Under the pieces are notes generated by a model. The model was not told where the DNA came from. It made no database searches and saw only the letters and a program-made list of their open reading frames with translations. A program made the position numbers and the translations under genes. From positions 117,403,547-117,467,546 of the forward strand of contig CM051455.1 in the NCBI GenBank assembly GCA_028274465.1: a DNA stretch of 64,000 bases, in the 5' to 3' direction. Numbering within the stretch: the first letter of the stretch is position 1; every line of letters starts with the position of its first letter. Origin of the DNA: Plantago ovata (taxonomy: Eukaryota > Streptophyta > Magnoliopsida > Lamiales > Plantaginaceae). This document shows, in pieces, positions 1 to 10,578 of the stretch.

Positions 1-548
1 GAACTGGGAAGCCAAGTTCTCCATTACAGCCTTATTCTCCGCCACATGTTTTCAAACATGCGTACATATGGTCTGGCAACTATCTCACCTGTGTCGGCTT
101 TACTAAGTTTGGTTTTCTTAGTCGCTGGCTAGGGAGAGGGGTAGATGTCCGGGCCGACACGAGACTTAAAAGTTGATGCTGCAGTTGAGGCAGAACCAGA
201 GGCAGGCGGACGAGATTTTGACTTGGTTGGAGGTGCATTAGGGGGATTGATGGATGCCTCAGTTTGCATTGATGGAGAAGAGTGGTTGATGTAGCTGTCG
301 ACCTGTGGGAAGTTAGCAGGCTACCCCATGAAGGAATCGGACTGTGTAAAAGGAGTGGCCGAATTCATGAATTCTTCAGGTCGAGACAATGGAGTGGGCT
401 GGGGGGGTAGGTTCAGGTGGTGTGGACTCAGTTTCACTAAGTAGACTGCTTACATCCTCCTCTTCCTCGACATCATCAAAAATAAGGATGTATTCAGATC
501 CAACGGGGGGCCCAACAGCAGCTTCTTGATATCCAACAACACCTTCAC
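1..548 (-). pseudogene. Harbinger Myb/SANT-like gene, last exon (partial)
   Basis: On the minus strand an acceptor (CTGTAG, 549-554) is followed by an acidic, Ser/Pro/Thr-rich stretch: GSEYILIFDDVEEEEDVSSL, then SETESTPPEPTPP. This is the low-complexity tail that follows the Myb/SANT domain in plant Harbinger ORF1 proteins. A conserved-looking helix (KADTGEIVARPYVRMFENMW) appears near the window edge in another frame, so at least one frameshift lies between them (around 390-420). The exon runs off the left edge. The exon boundary is by eye; the family assignment rests on the upstream exons. Confidence 0.6.
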
Positions 549-1653
549 CTACAGATAGTATTGTTAAAAGTTAATTGATATGAACAGCATGCCCAACCAA
601 GTTAACATAAGAGTCGGACCACATTTATGTTTTAGTTAGGCTATATAAAAAATAGGCGTTTAGTGTAATACACAGCTTTAGACATAATGGCATGCCATAT
701 TTATACTTTCTGCTAACATGCAATCAAATAATCAGTGATAATCAGTTGTATTGTATGGGGACATTTCCTAGGTTATAGGCAATTAACTAACCCAAAATAT
801 TAACAGAGATGCATTCTTGATTTCTAATGGAAGGATACTGTGCATGTGGAATTTGTTAGAAGTACATTTATTTGTCCATATGAAAACCAATGGGTGAGAT
901 GTCTAGCAGAAAAGCATGATAAATTTTGGAAGCTTTGACATTATTGTATTAATAAGATACTAGTAGTCCTTCTAGGTTATCCAGATATAACGAATACGCA
1001 TTATAATCATCATCAATGTTCAATAAAATAAAATATAGGTAACTTGTATAAAGTAGCAATTGTATACTGCAATGTGAACCAATTAAGATAAGAAGAGTAA
1101 AATGAGACCAATTTTATGGGAGGAGTTCTAAATCCAAATTTGAAGTATGTGAGAAGTAGGTGATGTGTTACTATCTTCATGGTTCGGAACCTTATATAAG
1201 ATATGTGTTATGATGGGATAATATCTAATTCAAATGCAGCAGGGTGTTGTTGCATAATAGGATTCACCATTCATTAAAACAAAGGAGAATCGAGTGTAAT
1301 CATATATAATTAACATTCAAGTAGTTTATCACACTGTTTCTAGTGTTGCATTGAATGTGCAGATTTAGCATGTATGATGTAGGATCAGTAGGCATTTTAT
1401 TTTATTTTTATTTTGTATTTTACTTCTAATATACAAAAAAATCAACAAGACTTTGCATATTTGAATGAAAAAAAAATTAAAATAGCAGCGGAGGCTGAAC
1501 TACTTTTAGATCTTAGACCATGGATTAAGAATATTCAAAGGTGGGCAACCTTATTTAAATAAGGTATGTCACAAAGTATTAACCAATATATTCGTAAGAG
1601 ATTATTATAATGCAATTCGGGCATGCAGTAAAGGTGATAAGTGAACGATTTAC
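549..1653 (-). other. Intron of the Harbinger Myb-like gene
   Basis: This is a 1.1-kb AT-rich stretch between a GTAAAT donor at 1653 and a CTGTAG acceptor near 549 on the minus strand. I see no coding similarity, tandem repeat or recognisable insertion in it. Confidence 0.55.
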
Positions 1654-1741
1654 CTGTAGCACGATCCTCGCCAAACTATTCATTCCACAAGTCATAAAGC
1701 GGAAAATCTTTGTGACGGTACCTTGCAGCATCTGGGTACTC
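1654..1741 (-). pseudogene. Harbinger Myb/SANT-like gene, middle exon
   Basis: This short exon is bounded by CACAG| at 1742 and |GTAAAT at 1653 on the minus strand. It encodes EYPDAARYRHKDFPLYDLW and ends in FGEDRATG, the C-terminal part of the Myb/SANT-like domain in plant Harbinger ORF1 proteins (family pattern: HP-A--(F/Y)R-K-FP-Y--L---FG-DRATG). An in-frame TAG sits just before FGEDRATG, so the exon is broken by a nonsense change. The intron upstream (1742-2485) is AT-rich and holds nothing I recognise. Confidence 0.7.
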
Positions 1742-2485
1742 CTGTGACATTAGTAGTGAATCAAATCACTAGAAAATATTATATGTGTGCCACATCTAAC
1801 CGAGTAACATATGTTTATGCATGTCAAAAATGTTTTTAAATATCCCAGTTTATATATGATAGCATTTCAAGGGTTTGTTGCAATTGTACATACTTTGAAG
1901 GTGTGTTACAGCATTACCCAAGGGTATTCTACAGTCACAAGGTTAAAAAATGTTACATAATAACACGGGATAATCTTGGTATGTGTCCTACAAAAAATAA
2001 TATAATATCTAACAGAGAAGAATAGAAAATGTCTAAATAAATTCCAAAACAATCAGTTGCACATTGTCCAGCCACAGTTCTGTTACATATTAATACATGG
2101 TATTAATAATATTAGTGAAGTCAGGGAATACAAAATAAAAATTAAAATACAAAAAGTTAAATAAAATAAATTTAACAGGAATCAGTAATCCCTTGTTGAA
2201 TAAAGGATATTTTGTACATAAAAATACAGGGCTAGTGAGAATGTTGTATATGAATACTGTATTAACCGACGACTAAAAGTATAGGAAAAAATTAATGTTC
2301 ATACTAGATAAACATGCAAGCACACTTATATAATTAGAAGACATTATGCTAACAATAACGGTAAGGCCTTATCTATTTTTGTATTGTACGGGTGATAATA
2401 TAAACTAGCATTCAGTATGGACACAGTTAGTATTTCAGTATAATGAACCAATCATAACTTCATGACAAGTGTTTTATGAGATTAC

Positions 2486-2660
2486 CGCGCAATGTAGCTG
2501 CCACTGGTCATTCTCAGTCATGTCCAGAGTGTTCTTGTTACCATAGAAGGTGCCTCGCTAAGATGGAGTATCCTATAGATTTCTGTGTATTGACGCTTGT
2601 AATAATTGAGCTTCGACTCGATCTGATCAGCCGATGTTACTGGACATCCTGGGATCCTAT
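2486..2660 (-). pseudogene. Harbinger Myb/SANT-like gene, first-exon segment left of the copia insertion
   Basis: On the minus strand this reads PGCPVTSADQIESKLNYYKR followed by QYTEIYRIL, the central helices of a Myb/SANT-like domain (IESKL---K-QY is the hallmark). The frame is the same as in the segment on the other side of the copia element (12541-12885). The two halves abut once the element and one CCTAT copy are set aside. A frameshift follows near 2530, after which TLDMTENDQWQ continues in another frame to a GTAATC donor near 2485. The exon was therefore split by the retrotransposon and has also decayed by small lesions. Confidence 0.75.
2656..2660. repeat. 5-bp target-site duplication CCTAT (left copy)
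   Basis: CCTAT sits directly before the TG of the copia 5' LTR. The identical CCTAT follows the CA end of the 3' LTR at 12541-12545. A 5-bp duplication is the Ty1/copia integrase signature and fixes both ends of the element. Confidence 0.9.
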
Positions 2661-4638
2661 TGAAAGTATATATGTCCTAGAGACAACCTACGATAGGGAC
2701 GATATGTACTTGATCACATTCAGTTATTGTTATTTATTTATGTTCGTTTATCTATACATTATTAAATACAATTGGAATTACATTTTATGAATATATTATT
2801 TGGTTGTTTGAAATTATTCGATAAAATGTTCCCAAGGACTTAAGGTAATCACCAAGTTAGTGGGAGCTTGTGTGTCAATAATTAAGTCCTAAAATAAGCC
2901 ACTAGCTGAAGGTCATTGAGATACGGGATATCAATGATGCGATTGAAGCTAGCATATGTTGCATTAGATCCTTCGAGGATGTAGTAGGTCTCACTGCTAC
3001 GAATGAACTTGGTTATTCATAATGAACATACGGACACTTTGGAGAGTGTTGGCATACCCGACCGAGAAACCATTTGGTAAAGCCATTTAAGTGTCTATGG
3101 TAGTATCGGTGTGTAGGGTGATGTTAGTAGTCCTTAGACTTGAGGCCAATACTACATCATATGTGGAATAATGTACTTTGACCATGCGCAACGCTTGCAC
3201 TCTTAAAGTAGGGTAGATACGGCATGTGTTGGGTACATTAGGAAGCATATGGTGTGAGTGATTGGGACAAGATAGGATTCATTCCTCCGTAATAGATACA
3301 AGGAGAGAATACTCACTTCTCATATTTAGTGCGATCACAAAACCGGTGGCCACCGTATGTGAATTATCAAAATGGTATTTGGACATAATTCATAGATCGA
3401 CTAATAAGATTGAGAGATAATGAATGAAGTTATTAGAATAGACACATAACCATATTCTAGACTCATTCGAGTATTCGTGAATGAAGGGACCGTATCATCA
3501 AAGTACCTTACGCTACAGGTGGTTTGTTTTGCTCACAAACGTTCCTTGCATATTAATATTGTCTGATAAATTGTCAAGGAATTTATTATGACCTTAATTA
3601 GATTGTTGCTTAATATGCAAGGCCCTATAGGTCACACTTCAAGGTGGTATTTCTACAAATGACCTATGTATATTGAATTAAATATTAATTAGATTAATAT
3701 TAAATTATTATACATAAATATAATAGAATTATTATTGATTGGATTAATATTAATTTATTATATATGGAATATATATTAGAAATATAATTAATTGATTTGA
3801 ATTGGATTTAATTAATTAATTGAAGACTTGTGAACTTGGACGGGATTTAATAGAGAGAGAGGCCCAGAGAAGAAGAAGAAGGAAATCAGTTGGGCCGTTA
3901 GGCCCAGCTGAACACTCAGCCTGGCGCGTGCACAGCACGTGCCAGGCGAGTGTAACTTGACGCGTGCAGTGCACGCGCCAAGTGAGACGTGTGGGCAGCT
4001 GGGAGCTGCCCCACGTTTCCTTCTTCCTCTTTTCTTTCTCTCTCCCTTTTTCCTTTTTGGACTTATTCTTTTTGTTTTTGACTGAGATAATTTTATTATT
4101 ATCTCTTAGTTAGTTAGTTGTTGACTTGATGAGTCTCTTGGTCAGTAAGATTTACTTGGTAAAATCTTACGTGATTTTCTGAACTAACTAACTGACTAAA
4201 TCAGAAAGAAAGAAAGTCAGTCTTCTATTCTATTCCAACAATACGTAAAATATTCTCTCTGATAGTTAGAAAGAATAATTTTTCTCATTAGCTCAAAATA
4301 AACAGAAGAACATCCTAGCGTTCTTGATAGAAATCACTGCCCGTGGATACCAAGGTCGAAGGAGGTAATCAACCTGTTGATGAGCCATCTTGGACATTTT
4401 GTTGAAGAAGATTTCATCTCTGACGAAGAAGAAATCAACCAGCCGGACGAGGAGATTGCAAAGCTCTGTCTGGAGATTGAGGAACAACTACCCGGTGAAT
4501 TTGCTTATCTACTGGAGGACACGTAAGTGATTTCTTCCAGTTTAATAAACAGTATAGTCATATCAGTTTTAGTGAGATTAAAAATTTTAAACTTCCGCTG
4601 CTTAGCCTTAGAGGCAAATTTTCTCACTTTTCCTAACA
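2661..4638 (+). repeat. Copia 5' LTR (1978 bp)
   Basis: It begins TGAAAGTATATATGTCCTAG and ends TTTTCCTAACA directly before the primer-binding site. It matches 10579-12540 over nearly its whole length. It contains two adjacent GC-rich palindromes (3919-3988), then a pyrimidine-rich stretch and an AT-rich 3' part. The same start sequence recurs, antisense, at 17351 and 37618 in a related but distinct LTR family. Confidence 0.92.
3919..3988 (+). repeat. Twin palindromes in the copia 5' LTR
   Basis: Two neighbouring stem-loops share the core GCGCGTGC/GCACGCGC. The first has arms CCTGGCGCGTGC and GCACGTGCCAGG around ACA; the second has CTTGACGCGTGC and GCACGCGCCAAG around AGT. The same pair recurs in the 3' LTR at about 11822-11890, where the first palindrome is perfect over 12 bp. 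They may act in RNA processing, polyadenylation or transcription; the function is unknown. Confidence 0.7.
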
Positions 4639-4639
4639 G

Positions 4640-4651
4640 TGGTATCAGAGC
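4640..4651 (+). promoter_or_regulatory. Primer-binding site, initiator tRNA-Met type
   Basis: TGGTATCAGAGC lies one base after the end of the 5' LTR. It is the standard plant copia primer-binding sequence, complementary to the 3' end of initiator methionine tRNA. Confidence 0.95.
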
Positions 4652-6621
4652 TAGGCTGTATAATGATATACTGTTTAATTATATTTCCATTATTGTTGCT
4701 GTGGATTATTATGTATGTGTATTTAGTTAAAATTTCCAGATTCTTTAATTGGATTTAAAGAGAAGAAAGAAAGATGGGTTTAAGATTTTATTTTCAGATT
4801 TTATTATTGGATAATTCAAAAGAAAATTTTAAAATAAAAAAAAGAAAAAATTGAAGAAGTCGATCGACTTCTGTTTCTGTTTGACAGAAACGCGGCGGTC
4901 CGTCACCGCCGCCGGAGCTTGGCTTCGTTTCCGCCACCGGAGCTTGGCTCCGCCGCCGCGTCGCTGACCACCCCCCAACAACCCTGTTTCGTTTTCAAAA
5001 AAAAAAAAATTAAAAGCAGGCCTTCAATCGCGGCGGAGCTGGGCTCCTGCCGCCGCGTCGCCGTCACACTCACCGTGACGAGGGCGAGATGGGCGAGACG
5101 GGATTGTTCCCGATCGACCGACGGTTTTCTTTAAAAAAAGAAAATTTGTTTCTTCGATTTTGGATAAATTGAATGCTTCCGAATTCATCTTGGATGTTAT
5201 ATTGTGTTTAGAACATGATTTGGACCTTAAATTCGAAGTTGAGATGAAGTTTAAAGGTTTTGAAAGGTTTTATTATTTACAGGGACTCAATTGAAGAGTT
5301 TCAGAAGTCTGTGGGTGGCCAATAGGCAAGATGAATAATTTCAGGGACTTGTTCTCCAATTTGACACTTGCTGTCTTATTGGGGCTCAAGCCCTTGAACT
5401 TCTATGCTTTGCGGATTTGCCCCAAAATACTGAAAACTTTCAATTTGACCCCAGAAACTTAATTTCAGCTTTCTGTGAATTGTAAAGAGGTCCCTAGAGT
5501 TTTAGAAACTTATGATTTAAATTATAAATAGTTTATAAGTAACATTTAAACCCTTCTAATGCTTTTGGAAAGTGATTAAAATGTTTAGAGACATAAATAT
5601 AAGTTCATAGTATTTAATAACACGTTTATTAGTTTATAAATGGTTTGAACTACATTTCAATAATAATATATTGCTTTAGAAGATTATATTATTATTAAAA
5701 CTTGTTTTAAATATTTTGAAAATTCTTAGAGAACTTATAAATAAGATTTTAACTTACATATGATGATAATAATCCACAACAACTACTTATATACTCCAAC
5801 TTGGTTGAATCACATGTGTTGAATGTCTACATGAGCAATTTAATATTTAAATATTATATTTAAATATCGTTAGTCCGCTTTTATTGTATGGGTAGGCGGC
5901 ACCCATTAGTTTCCGGACCGCATCTGTCATATGCATGGGTAGGCGGCACCCATTACTTGCTAGTCCGCAATTGATATGTATGAGTAGGCGGCACTCATTA
6001 CTTGTTGGACCGCATTGCATGAGCCTTGGGTAGGCGGCACCCATTATGTGATGCATGTTAGGGATCTTGGTCAAGCGATTAAATATCCCATTTAAATGTT
6101 CCCCAATTAATTTAAGTCTCGATTAAATCGCATGATGTCACCCATCATAATTGAAGGTTAAATGGACTTACTAATCTCGTGGGTAATATGCACCATAGTG
6201 CTTACTCCGTTTGCCGTAAGAAAGTTGCCTTCATAGGGCATTGTTGGTGCCGTATGATGGTTATGACTTACTTGAATTATGTCGAGTCGCCATAGCGTCA
6301 GACATATTTTGAGGACATCGATCAAAATGGTTTTGATCAACCAAGAGTTGTATTGTACAATTGGTTTGGAGACCTACCTGTTTGGTTATTATAGTGATCA
6401 TCCATAGCTGGGGCTATAATAGTGCAAGCATGGATCTTGGCTCACTACAACTACTATAAAATAATGGTTCGTACTCTCTAAAGGGGTCAGGAGTATGTGA
6501 AAATAGTGAGAACTGAATAAAGCTAAAAGTCCTAGTTTATTTAGTCGCTGATTGTGATCATAGAAGTTATTTTAGAGTATTAATTTCAGTTTTATTCATT
6601 TACTTCTCTAGGTCTGAAAAG
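4652..6621 (+). other. Copia untranslated leader
   Basis: About 2 kb separates the primer-binding site from the gag ATG. No long conserved frame is visible. A GC-rich stretch near 4890-5100 repeats CCGGAGCTTGGCT-like words, and a four-unit stem-loop array lies at 5871-6047. The rest is AT-rich. A long leader in a copia element usually holds dimerisation, packaging or translation signals. Confidence 0.6.
5871..6047 (+). repeat. Four-unit tandem stem-loop array in the copia leader
   Basis: Four units of about 46 bp each contain a hairpin with the invariant 7-base loop AGGCGGC: stems at 5888-5906, 5935-5953, 5980-5998 and 6027-6043. Units 1 and 2 read ATGGGT...ACCCAT. Unit 3 reads ATGAGT...ACTCAT, a compensatory pair change. 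Unit 4 keeps TGGGT...ACCCA. A CCGC word precedes each hairpin (5875, 5918, 5965, 6010) and is complementary to GCGG in the loop, so loop-spacer pairing is possible. Confidence 0.8.
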
Positions 6622-9600
6622 ATGGCCAATTTATCCATAAGAATGATCTTGGAGAAATGCACTCTTACTGGTCCAAACTTTATGGATTGGATCCGTAACA
6701 TTCGTTTGGTGCTTAGGCAAGAGAAAATTGAGTACGTCTTGGACGAACCAATCCCCACTCCTCCTACTGTTGCTGCTGAGCTTGCTAAGTTTGACAAAGT
6801 TGCTCACCAGAAGCACAAAGATGATGCTACTAATGCACAGTGTGTTATGCTAGCTGCAATGACTATGGAGCTGCAAAGGCAACATGAAAACATGATGCCA
6901 TATGAAATGCTCGTGCACCTCAAAAGCCTCTTTGGAACTGTTTCTAAGAGTGTTGAATTTGATCTTCTTAGAGAAATCTTCAAAATGAGGATGTCTGAAG
7001 GAGGGAATGTGTCTGAACACGTGCTCAAGATGATTGGACTCATTGAGAAACTGGCAACTGCTGGAATCAAATTTGAGAACCGTGTTTCAGTCATCATCAT
7101 CCTTCAATCATTGTCGGATTCATATTCCACATTCATCATGAATTACAATATGAATGACAAGGATGCTACACTTCCTGAAGTCCATAATATGCTTAAGACC
7201 TATGAACAGGCTCAACCTAAGAGGAAGTCTATTATGTTGGTTGGATCATCTGCGAAGGCTCACCCTAAGGGATATGGCTCAAAGGGTAAGACTAAGCAAA
7301 CCAAGAAGCCAAAGATTGGACCTAAGGCTAAGGTTTTTAAGCGTAAGGCTGGAAATCAGAAGAAGGTGGTGAACATGGAGAAGGAGACGTGTCTTTCCTG
7401 TAAGCAGAAAGGACACTGGAAGAGAGACTGCCCAAAGGCAATTGCTGATGGAGTTGTGACCACGCATGGTGCATCTGGCTCCCATCAAGGTATGTTTGTC
7501 ATTGAGAAAAATATGTCTACACAAAACTCGAATTGTTGGGTATTAATACTGCTTGTGGCTCACACATTTGTAACAATTTGCAGGGGCTCATTGATAGCCG
7601 ACAGGTTAGACCAAGGGAAATTGATCTACGCGTAGGAAATGGATCGTCCGTTGCTGCCCTACGTGTTAGAACTTATAGATTAAATTTACCCTCGGGTTTT
7701 GTTTTAGAATTGAATAATTGTTATTTCGTTCCTTCTATTGTAAGAAACATTATTTCCATTCCTATGTTAGACAATGAAGGGTTTTCCTTCCGTTTTGCCA
7801 ATAATAATTGTTATTTTTCGCATAATGGTATTGATATTGGAAATGCTCCTCTTATGAATGGTTTGTACTTACTTGAATGTAGACATAATTTATTTCATAT
7901 ACAAAACAAACGACTAAAGCTTGATAATTCAAGAAATATCACTTACTTGTGGCATTGTAGACTTGGTCACATTAATGAGACAAGAATTGCAAGGTGAAGA
8001 AAGTTAGACTATTTTAGCACCATTTGATTTTGAATCATATGGGAATTCTGAATCATGTCTTAAAGGAAAAATGATCAAGAAACCTTTTTCCGGAAAGGGT
8101 ACTCGTGCTAAACAAGTACTTGAGTTAGTTCACTCTGATGTGTGTGGACCTTTTAAAACTCAAGCTAGGGGTGGGTATTCTTACTTCATAACCTTTACCG
8201 ATGATTTATCTAGGTTTGGCTATGTGTATCTTATGAAACACAAATCTGAAGCTTTTGAGAAATTCAAAGAATATAAGGTTGAAGTAGAGAAACAACTTGA
8301 AAGAAGTATTAAGACTCTTCGATCAGATCGAGGAGGAGAATACTTAAGTAAGGAATTTTTGGATTACTTAAAGCTTAATGGAATTCAATCACAATGGACT
8401 CCACCAGGAACACCACAAATGAATGGTGTTTCTGAGAGAAGAAATCGAACTTTGTTAGACATGGTAAGATCCATGATGAATTTCACAATTCTTCCAATCT
8501 TCTTATGGGGATACGCGTTACTAGACTCAATCTATATTCTGAATAGGGTTCCATCCAAATCAGTCGAGAAAACACCATATGAGTTATGGTATGGCAAGAA
8601 GCCAAGTCCTTCACATATGCATGCATGGGGTTGTCCAGCATATGTGAAAATAATGCTCGTAGGGAAACTGGAACCCAAAAGTGAGAAATGTTATTTTATT
8701 GGATATCCTAAGGAAACCAAGGGTTACTTCTATCTGCCTGAGGAACATAACATCATTGTTTCCAGACAGGCTGCCTTTCTGGAAGATGATTATGTCTTCA
8801 AGCAACATAGAAGAAATGAGATAGAACTCGGGGAAATCCAAGAACAAGAAAATAACATTGATGTTAATGAATTGTCAAATAGTTATGACAATGATTCAGT
8901 GGGAGTTCAATGAGGATCTTATGGCTCGAGCACATCTCTGGGAAGATATCTGCCAGCCAGTGGGAGCATTTTAGGAAATTTGACTAATTCCCAAAATGCC
9001 CCTACCAAGCCGACATTGACTGAACCGACTGGAACGGTTCAACAGGTCATGTCGGAACCAACTCCCCAGGATACAGTTGCAACCGTTGCACCTGAACCAC
9101 GTGCAACTGTTCAACAGATTGAACAAGTTGAACCATCTCACAATCAAAATATACAGCCAGTACAACCAAACAAACCCGCACTCCGTCGGTCTAAAATGTT
9201 AGAAATGAGAGCTTCCAAGAAGATAAGTTTACTCTTGGAGGATGACAAGTTTGAACTTGACTTATCTCACAAAGATGACCCTAAGACTTACAAAGAAGCA
9301 ATGTTGGACATTGATTCAAGAAGGTGGCATGAAGCCATGAAATCCGAAATAGACTCAATGTATGAGAATCAAGTATGGAACTTGGTTGATGCACCAGAAG
9401 GGGTTAGACCTATCGGTTGCAAATGGGTTTTCAAGAGGAAAACAGATGCTGATGGCAACATACAGACATACAAGGCTAGGCTAGTGGCGAAAGGTTATAG
9501 TCAACGATATGGTATCGATTATGACGAAACCTTTTCACCAGTAGCCAAGCTTAAGTCTATTCAAATTTTACTTGCTATAGCAGCATACTATGATTATGAG

Positions 9601-10578
9601 ATTTGGCAAATGGATGTGAAAACTGCTTTCCTTAACGGAAATCTCGAGGAAGAGGTGTATATGATACAACCTGAAGGTTTTACATCTAAGTCCAATCCCA
9701 AATTAGTTTGCAAGCTAAAGAGATCCATTTATGGACTAAAGCAAGCCTCAAGGAGTTGGAATATTCGCTTTGATGAAGCAGTCAAATCGTTTGACTACAT
9801 CAGATGTGCGGAAGATCCATGCGTTTATGTTAAACGCAGCGATGCTGGAATTGTTTTCATGGTTATATATGTTGATGACATATTAATCATGGGAAACAAT
9901 GTCCAAATGTTACGATCCACAAAGGAGTGGTTATCTAAGAGTTTCTCGATGAAAGACTTAGGTGAAGCCTGTTACATTCTTGGAATCAAAATCCATAGGG
10001 ATAGATCCCGAAGATTGTTAGGGTTGTCACAGTCCACAAATGTCGACAAAATAGTGAAACGCTTCAATATGGATGGATCCAATAAAGGTTTCTTACCAGC
10101 TAGACATGGCGTTGCTCTCACTACGAAGGATAGTCCTTCAACAGATGAGGAGATCGAACACATGAAAAGAATCCCATATGCATCAGCTATTGGATCTATC
10201 ATGTATGCCATGAATTGTACAAGGCCTTATGTGGCATATGCGCTTAGTTGTACTTGTCGACACCAACAAAATCCAGGTATGAAACACTGGACAGCTGTGA
10301 AAGCGATTCTTAAGTATCTCAGAAGAACTAAAGATTCCTTTCTGGTATATGGTGGACAACAAGAGTTGCGAATGAGTGGTTATGTCGATGATGGTTTCCA
10401 ATCGGACCCAGACGACTACAAATCACAAACTGGGTATGTGTTTACACTCAATGGTGGAGCCGTCACTTGGAAGAGTTCAAAGAAATCCACCTTGGCTGAT
10501 TCTACGACCGAATCCGAGTACATTGCTGCTGCAGAAGCCTCAAAGGAGGCTGTCTGGATTTCAGAATTCCTAAAGGAA
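6622..10578 (+). pseudogene. Copia gag-pol, broken
   Basis: Gag starts at 6622 and carries a CCHC zinc knuckle (CLSCKQKGHWKRDC) at about 7390-7431. The frame shifts near 7540. The protease region then reads NTACGSHIC where the family has DTG-C, so the catalytic Asp and the Gly are both changed. The GAG-pre-integrase motif WHCRLGHIN follows, with stops near 7997. Integrase (8071-8913) keeps its D, D and E at 8137, 8326 and 8434 (DD35E spacing). A stop ends this frame at 8913. RT resumes at 8980 and contains YVDD (9868-9879). RNase H starts (STTESEYIAAAEASKEAVW) and then runs directly into LTR sequence near 10579, because its C-terminal part is deleted. Confidence 0.92.

Noticed and set aside
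2476..2790. 104-codon plus-strand frame near the copia 5' end
   Set aside because: It runs antisense to the Harbinger Myb exon and then into the LTR; the shared C-terminal peptide is LTR sequence.
5871..6047. Short regularly spaced palindromic repeats as a CRISPR array
   Set aside because: Same reasons: it is a plant retrotransposon leader and the intervals are also similar between units.
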